Origin: Panicum virgatum
Taxonomy: Eukaryota > Streptophyta > Magnoliopsida > Poales > Poaceae
Direction of reading: 5' to 3'
DNA: 64,000 bases
Assembly: GCF_016808335.1 (NCBI RefSeq)
Contig: NC_053138.1
Coordinates: 53,350,951 to 53,414,950, forward strand
Every line of letters starts with the position of its first letter. The stretch's first letter is position 1. The notes below the pieces were generated by a model. It saw only the letters and a list, made by a program, of their open reading frames with translations, was not told the DNA's origin and did no database searches. Both the position numbers and the translations under genes were made by a program. This document shows positions 57,980 through 64,000 of the stretch, in pieces.

Positions 57980-60900
57980 TGAAACGACCCGGGTTTTCGA
58001 AAGAAGAACCCGAATCCCTGTATCGCCGTGATAGTCCCTAGATCAGTAGCTATCACATACAGAACTCATTTCAAACAGTAAATCAGTTCATACTCACTTA
58101 AAACAGGTTCAAACATAGATTTAATTATTACAAGATCCGTAGGATCTGCAGTACGAATTTATTACAAGCCCATTGGGCTAAATGGAACAAACAGAAAACG
58201 GAAACGGTAGCTGGTCTTCAGACCATCATTCATCTCCAACTTCAACTCCACAGGCAGCACTTGAGCGTAGCACGGGCTTCTAAGCTTCAATCGTACCATC
58301 CGTCGGTGTTGGCGTCGAACTCCTGATCGGATCCTGCATCTTGCCAAACTATCCCCAAGGACGGGATAGGTTCACGTCACCATCCGTATGCAAGCTTTAA
58401 GTGGATGCAAAGGTATGAAAAGTAGCCAAGGATAGGCTGAGGTTTTCTATGCAAGCACAAGTATTTATATATATCTACACATATCCATAAACATGTCTCT
58501 CACCCATCCCAGGTCGGTGCAGGAACTCCCTCTCCCTGCACCTCAGCTGACTCCACAGGGGAAAGTGGACTAGAGAGAGGTAGAAAGCTGGGTTTACTAC
58601 TCTAAAATGAAGTAACAGAAGTGTAGGAAAATGTACACGACCGAGTACGCGGCTATACGTATAGAGTTCACCCTGCAGGGGTTGTACACCTGTACCCACT
58701 CGCCACAAATCCAGCCAGGAGCGACTTGACTATCTCCGAGGCGCCGGCCTACCGAAGCACTCCGAAGAGCAAGACTAACCGCTACGGCACCATCCTGTCC
58801 CCCCAGGTTGGGATGCAACCCCTTCGTGGTTGGGACGCCCTGGAGTTGTGTGGCTCTCCCCCTGCCATCCGAAGTTCCACCAAGCGCCCATGCTCCTCTA
58901 GCATCGGGCCTCCCCCGCACTACCCTACCCCTGACAGGTCTGGTGATGCGCATAGCTAGCTCGGACCGGATCCACCATCACAGTGGATAAGTGGCGTGCA
59001 CGAAAAGTCCTACAAATCTCAGATACCACATATGTCCATAAGAAGCCGGGGCAAGCACTCATCACAGTCCTCCGCAGTGGTCCGCCAAAGGCACCCATAA
59101 CAGGTCTAGCCTCTCCTTGGGCACCCATAACAGGTATTGCCCCTCCTTCTCTTCCCGCACCCTCCACAGGTGCTCCCCAGAATGTGCCCAATACACATTC
59201 CCGGCCAGTAGCTTGCCCCCGCTAAAAGTCCTATCTCTGGCTCCTCACAAAGTGGGTCTCAAGCATGCAAGACTATCATAACATGGCATTCACATACCCA
59301 ATCACTCTCATAGTAGCCAAAGCATCAAAGAATCAATCAAGGTATAGGGATGCAAGGAATACGGTACAAGTAGGCCATGCAGGCTTATCTCACATACACA
59401 CAAGTAAGCAATAGCAGTTCTAGCAAGCAATGCCTAATAGGAATTCAAATCATAGATGGGCGTGAACCTGGGTGCTCCTCGTAGAACTCCTGAGACTCCT
59501 GGTAGTCCTGGTCGTCGGTCTTCTCTTCAGCAGCAGGACCTATTCGTAATTACGGATTACTATAGGGGGCCAAAGTGCAAAAATGCACAAAACTACTCAA
59601 ATAAGATCCAACTCACAACAAAACCTACTCTAACGCGTAGATCATGATTTTAGAAGAATTATGAAACTGGTTTCATAATTTTCGAAGCTCCGGTTGATTT
59701 ATTATGAATTTTTGAAGCTTGAAACAATTTCTGGAATTAAATAAAGGTTTTCGGAAAAAAAAATACACACAGGCAGACACGTGGCAGCACCAGAGAGTGC
59801 CACGTGTCCTGCTGACGTCAGCACGAGGGTCAGGCTCTGCTGACGTCAGCGTTGACTTGGTCAATGTTGACCAAGTCAACGGGTCCACATCCAATCAGCG
59901 GGTTCGCGCTCAGTGGGGCCCACCAATCAGTCTCACACAAGAGGATGACACGTGGGTCCCGCGGGTCAGCTGGGTTAAAGGAAAAAGAAAAAGAAAAAGG
60001 CTACGCGGTTACTGGGCTCAAAAGTTGGTTGGGCCGGCTCGGGTTGGATGTCTGGCTCGGCTCGTGACGGAGCAGGCCAGCCCAGGGGTGCAAGCTCCTT
60101 GTGGATTGGGCCGCTGGTGGGTCCGGCCCATCTCTTCCTTCCTTCTTCTTCTTTTCTTTTGCTTCTCCTCCTTGGTCTGGCAGCCTGGGCCCGGCGGTCG
60201 GCGTCTTCCTCCTCTTCTCTCCCTTCTTGCTTCATCTCGCTGATGAGCTGATTCGACGGGGCAGGGCAGGGGCACGCAGGCAAGGGCGGCGCGGAGGTCC
60301 AGCTCCGGTGAAGAAAGGGGCAAGGGCTAGGTCGGGGCTAAGCGGCTCGGCTTGCCGTGGTCAAGGCTAGCGCGCGCGGGGCAAGGCCCGGGCGCGGCGA
60401 AACAAAGGCTGGGCGGATCTTGGCGAGGCTCAGGTGAGGCCAAAGCAAGTAGAGAAGGCGTCACGTTTTCGACGAGGAGGAACGCGACGGCGAACAGCAC
60501 CGGCAAAGGCATGGTGCGCGGGTCCCCGATGTTTCGGGTAAGCGGCGACGAGGTGGAGCAGGGCCAAGGCAAGGTCATGAGCGTGGTTGCGCGAACGCGA
60601 CGCGAGGCGTTGCCATGGCAAAGGCCTTGGCGTGACCTCGGCGGCATGGTTCGATGGGGGTTAAGGCGAAACGGCAGAACGGTCGAGGGGCACGGCTGGG
60701 CAGCGTGGTGCGTGGACAGGCCAAAGTGTTGACCGACGTGCGCGTGTGCGCGTCGTGGGGTGTGTGTGTGCCAGGCTTAGCGCCCCCAGGGCGTTCGACG
60801 AATGGCCACAAGGACCTGGTGCTCGTCATGAGCACGACGTCGCGGGTTCGGGCGTGGCGGTTTAGGTCGTGCACGTGCGGGTCCTCGACAACTCGGGGTC

Positions 60901-62621
60901 ACGGCATGTTTGCTAGGGCCGTGCCTGTGTCCGGTGACCCGGCGCATGCTCGCACGCGGAGTCTGGGCATCCCCAGCCCGCGGCGGCGCGATGCGCATGG
61001 CGGTAGAACGAGGTGACGGCGGGACAAAGTCTAGGCGGCCGAGGCTCGCTGTGGCATGCCAAAAGGCAGCGCCCAGGCTTGCCTAGGGCGGGGTCAGCGC
61101 ACGCACGCGTGGGCACCTAGCATCCCAGGGCCGCGGCGTGGCCGTGCCCGGCAGGTGCGACACGGCGGCGCGGATAGAACGGCGGTGGTCTTCGGTTAGG
61201 TCCAAGCGACGACAACGGGTCCCTGCACCAGAAGATCGGACGGGTCCCTATGGCCATCTATGACAGGGTCATCGGCAGGGCAAGGCATCACGCCGGAGGT
61301 ACAAGGGAGGTTCGGGGAAGCTCGAAGCGGTGGCCTACCTGGTCGGATTGGGGAAGGAAAGGGGGCGGCGCCGTGGCGAGGTGCTGCCGTGACGGGTCGA
61401 TGCTGTGCAGGTTGAGCCGGGACGGCGACGTGGTCGATCATGGGCGCCGGCTTGACGAAGCTCTGGCGGCGGCAACCCTCCTCCTCGAGCTCGGCTCCTT
61501 CCCCCAGCGCTCCTCCTCCTCTTCCTCTGCTTCTCCACTGATGGCGGCGGCACTCGATTGAGAGGGGGAAAACCCCAGGGCTGGCTAGGGTTTGCGGCGG
61601 CCGATTGGGGGCTTTATAGGCGTGCGCTCGGGCTTGGCTTGGTCCTCACGGCGGCACGGACGCCGAGGATTGCACCGCGGATGGCGGTTCGCGGACGGGG
61701 CTACGTGGCGGGCATCGGACGGTCTCCTCGGCTGGGATTGGGGGCGTGGCGCGGGTGTGAGTGCGCGCGGGCGGTCATGGCCGGCACGGTGCAGGCGGTG
61801 GCGTCAGCGGAGCAGGCGGCGCCGGCGCGGAACGCGGGCGACGCGGGTAAAGGTGAGGCGTGGCGTTGATGGGCCCCAGGGGCAGCGAGCGTGCAGCGCT
61901 ACCGGATGAGCCGACAGGTGCTGACAGGCGTAGGCTTGTCGGCCACCCCCGCGACAGAGCGGTTACATCCGCGTGCGGTGGCGTGAGCGGCGCAGCCAGG
62001 AGGCGTGGAGGAGAAGAAGAACAGGGGAAGGGTGCTGACTAGTGGGGCCGGTTTGGCAGTGGCATAGAGAGGGTGAGGCGGTGTGCGGTGCTGGGCTGGT
62101 GAGATGGGCCGTCCACGTGAGGAAAGGGAAAGCGGGCCGGACTAGACCGCCAAGGGAAAGATGGGCCAGGCTAGGGCGGATCGGGCCGGCGGATTCTGTG
62201 CTGTGCTAGCAGGCCGGGGTGGTCGGGCTGGACTGGTTAGGGACGAGGTTTCGGGCTGGTTTGGGTTGGGTAGGCTAGGTTTGTTTAGGAAGGGGTTTTG
62301 GGCTGGTTAGATGTTAGAGGTTAGAATTTATTTGAATGGCCATATTCAAATAAATTTCCACACAATTTCAAACAAAGAGAAATTTAAATTCAACTTGGGT
62401 TCAAATAAACACGGTAGATTCAATAACTCCAAATAAAATCCAAATGAATCACTCTAACAATATGATCCTTATATTAGAAAGCTTTTATTTTCTAGGAATT
62501 TAGAGAGAATTAGAAGGCAACCTTATATTATTTCTAGCTATATTCACTCCAACACAAAAAGTTTTTGAAAACTCGTATTTTTGGAATTTATAACATTCCG
62601 TAAAAATTACGAGATGTTACA
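57980..62621. mobile_element. Solo LTR of a long-LTR gypsy-type element, 4642 bp
   Basis: Starts TGAAACGACCCGGG and ends GAGATGTTACA, flanked by the 5-bp duplication CCCAT (57975-57979 and 62622-62626). The interrupted repeat is continuous in copy 1 (GAGCCCCATGCGGGCGGCG at about 26562). There is no coding domain, primer-binding site or second copy of the ends inside, so it reads as one very long LTR left by recombination, or less likely a large non-coding derivative. Composition runs AT-rich, mixed, a strongly GC-rich block (59780-62300), then AT-rich. Many overlapping frames in the GC-rich block on all strands show no domains. Confidence 0.8.
59777..59880. promoter_or_regulatory. Palindromic cis-element cluster inside the 4.6-kb LTR
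   Basis: Within 104 bp there are an inverted pair of G-box-containing decamers (ACACGTGGCA at 59777 and TGCCACGTGT at 59798), two identical GCTGACGTCAGC palindromes (59811-59822 and 59839-59850, bZIP/TGA-type core TGACGTCA), and a perfect 30-bp palindrome (59851-59880) whose arms begin GTTGACTTGGTCAA and contain W-box TTGAC cores. Such motifs bind bZIP and WRKY factors in plants; activity here is inferred. Confidence 0.6.
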
Positions 62622-63255
62622 CCCATGCGGGCGGCGACTTGCGGGGCTTAGCCGCGAGCTCCGGGCCGGTGGTGAGCCCCACGTGGGTGGCGGCGCATGA
62701 GGCTGGTAGCGAGCCCCACGTGGGCAGCCATGAGCTCCAGTTGGCGGTAGGAGATCAGAGGGCAGTGAGGCCCTGATGGTGTTGGAATGGAATTTTTTAA
62801 ATATTTCAATGGTTGATTCGAGATACTGAGGTCAAGATTCATGTTATCTTTGGGGTGTCCTTGTTGCGGGTTGATTTCGTGAAGATAGCTTTTTTTTCAT
62901 ATTGCACCTACATGAATTTGATGTTGCAGTAACTTTGTTTAGATGTTATATGAATTTGAATGGATGTTGCATGATGAAACAAAGCTATGATTTTACGGTG
63001 TAATTTTGCTCTTTGCATCCAATGTTGTGATGCGTTCCAGTACATATTTTTTTATATTGCAAACATTAACTTTTTGTGTTGCAAGGTTGTATTCCTGATG
63101 TTGCAACAAGCGTTTGATGAATATCGAATGTCCGGGCGCTAGCAACACCGAATTTTAATTTACTTCATGATGCACCGTGATCTATAGTAAATGTGATTTA
63201 TCATGACCCGGAGCTTCAATTATGAATATTACTAGCTTCCAAGCAATAACAGTTA

Positions 63256-64000
63256 TACCCCGCGGCAGAGTATGAAGAAGCTCCAAATACTAGCTTCTGA
63301 AGGTGGTAATTGTACGTTATTGAAAGATCAATGACCTCTGCATAGAGCTACCGCAATTTGTGTCAGCATCGTTTTTTTTATGAAACAGGAGGGGAGAGCT
63401 CCCTACTGGTCAATGGCAGCAACATTATCTGATAGTATGGAAGATTATAGTTCCATGGATGTTAGGTGATAACTTGGCTCTAGTGTTTAGGGTCTATGTG
63501 ATTTTCATGATCGACGTCAACATCTTGATAGGACTCACAAGTTAGTATATAAAAAAACGATGTTTGCTATTATGCAAGGTTTTACACCTCATAGATTCAC
63601 CCAAATACCCAAGCACGCATCCAAGGTCAAGTGACAGCTCTAAGAGGCCAAATTTCATTTTCTTTTGTAACCATAGGAAGAGGGTCACAGCTTTAGACAG
63701 TGTATACTGCTTTAGGTGGTGTATGGAGTTAGGCCTCATTAAAAATGAGGCTTCCCTTCTTGACCCTTTTAGAATTGAAGTTCCCTATTTGTAAAAATTC
63801 TATAGTACAAAATTATCTTCTGTTCTCTTTTCGGCCTTCCGTCTATTCTCTTAGAAATCTCCGTGAAGCATCCATGCACAGCAATGCAAAAAGACGACTA
63901 TAACCTCATACTCCCCTTCTTCAATCCCCTGTCAAGCGCACAATTCGTGAAAGAATTAGGCAACGAATTAGGCCAAATTGGTCTAACCAATCTCTTCAAC
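63256..64000. other. Right flank of the duplication, no gene recognised
   Basis: Mostly AT-rich. At 63725-63790 the sequence CTCATTAAAAATGAGGCTTC and the following CCCTTCTTGACCCTTTTAG are the inverse of a block at about 27345-27392, probably an end of the same repeat family in opposite orientation. Short frames show no domain. Confidence 0.45.

Larger units (their letters stand above)
36983..63255. repeat. Segmental duplication, copy 2 (with broken IDS3-like gene)
   Basis: Direct-orientation counterpart of 11616-27215, expanded to 26.3 kb by private insertions. Junctions are ATATGGTAAACGAC on the left and GCAATAACAGTTAT on the right. Beyond the right junction it does not continue into sequence like 27216 onward, so either the repeat unit ends there or a rearrangement cut it. 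Confidence 0.9.

Noticed and set aside
60352..62042. Several 100-codon frames on both strands in the 4.6-kb LTR
   Set aside because: The block is strongly GC-rich, frames overlap on opposite strands, and none resembles a retroelement or host protein.
1..64000. tRNA, rRNA or snoRNA genes
   Set aside because: The only pol III-like box seen belongs to the SINE at 21038-21307; no cloverleaf or rRNA sequence was recognised by eye.

Overview
The window is nuclear DNA from a grass (Poaceae), probably of the panicoid type. The genes have introns. Most of the space is taken by grass-style transposable elements: CACTA, Mutator-like, hAT, Helitron, SINE, Stowaway and Tourist MITEs, and LTR elements. 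The recognisable genes are an iron-deficiency dioxygenase of the mugineic-acid pathway, which is essentially a grass trait, a NARROW LEAF 1 homologue and an RSL-type bHLH factor. I see no bacterial, organellar, rRNA, tRNA or CRISPR content.

Layout. 1-4750: remnants of two LTR elements. 5559-6460: an apparently intact four-exon bHLH gene (RSL class II). 7571-8045: a hAT-like fold-back MITE. 8875-10173: a Mutator-like element with a perfect 9-bp target duplication and GC-rich cargo. 11616-27215: copy 1 of a large duplicated segment carrying an intact three-exon IDS3-like 2-oxoglutarate dioxygenase gene on the minus strand. 27216-36982: the spacer between the copies, with a gene-like tract of unknown identity and a NAL1 homologue (minus strand, 33665-35990) that has one frameshift and one premature stop. 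36983-63255: copy 2 of the duplication, whose IDS3-like gene is broken by a hAT element, a Ty3/gypsy element, a nonsense codon and a changed active-site residue. 63256-64000: unannotated flank.

The duplication organises most of the window. Comparing the copies gives an empty site for almost every insertion, so element ends and target-site duplications can be read directly. Copy 1 alone carries a MULE, a CACTA element, a SINE, a Helitron with a hAT nested in it, and a 1.47-kb solo LTR. Copy 2 alone carries a 2.9-kb chimeric insert, a 452-bp TIR element, two hAT elements, a Tat-lineage gypsy element, a Tourist MITE and a 4.6-kb solo LTR. Two Stowaway MITEs and a GC-rich/AT-rich repeat occur in both copies and so predate the duplication.

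The intact IDS3-like gene is predicted to act in phytosiderophore metabolism. Its coding sequence survived heavy intron invasion: a SINE landed on the exon-3 splice acceptor but rebuilt that acceptor in its target duplication, and a solo LTR sits 100 bp upstream of the start codon. All calls come from reading the sequence; expression, copy number and species could not be tested.
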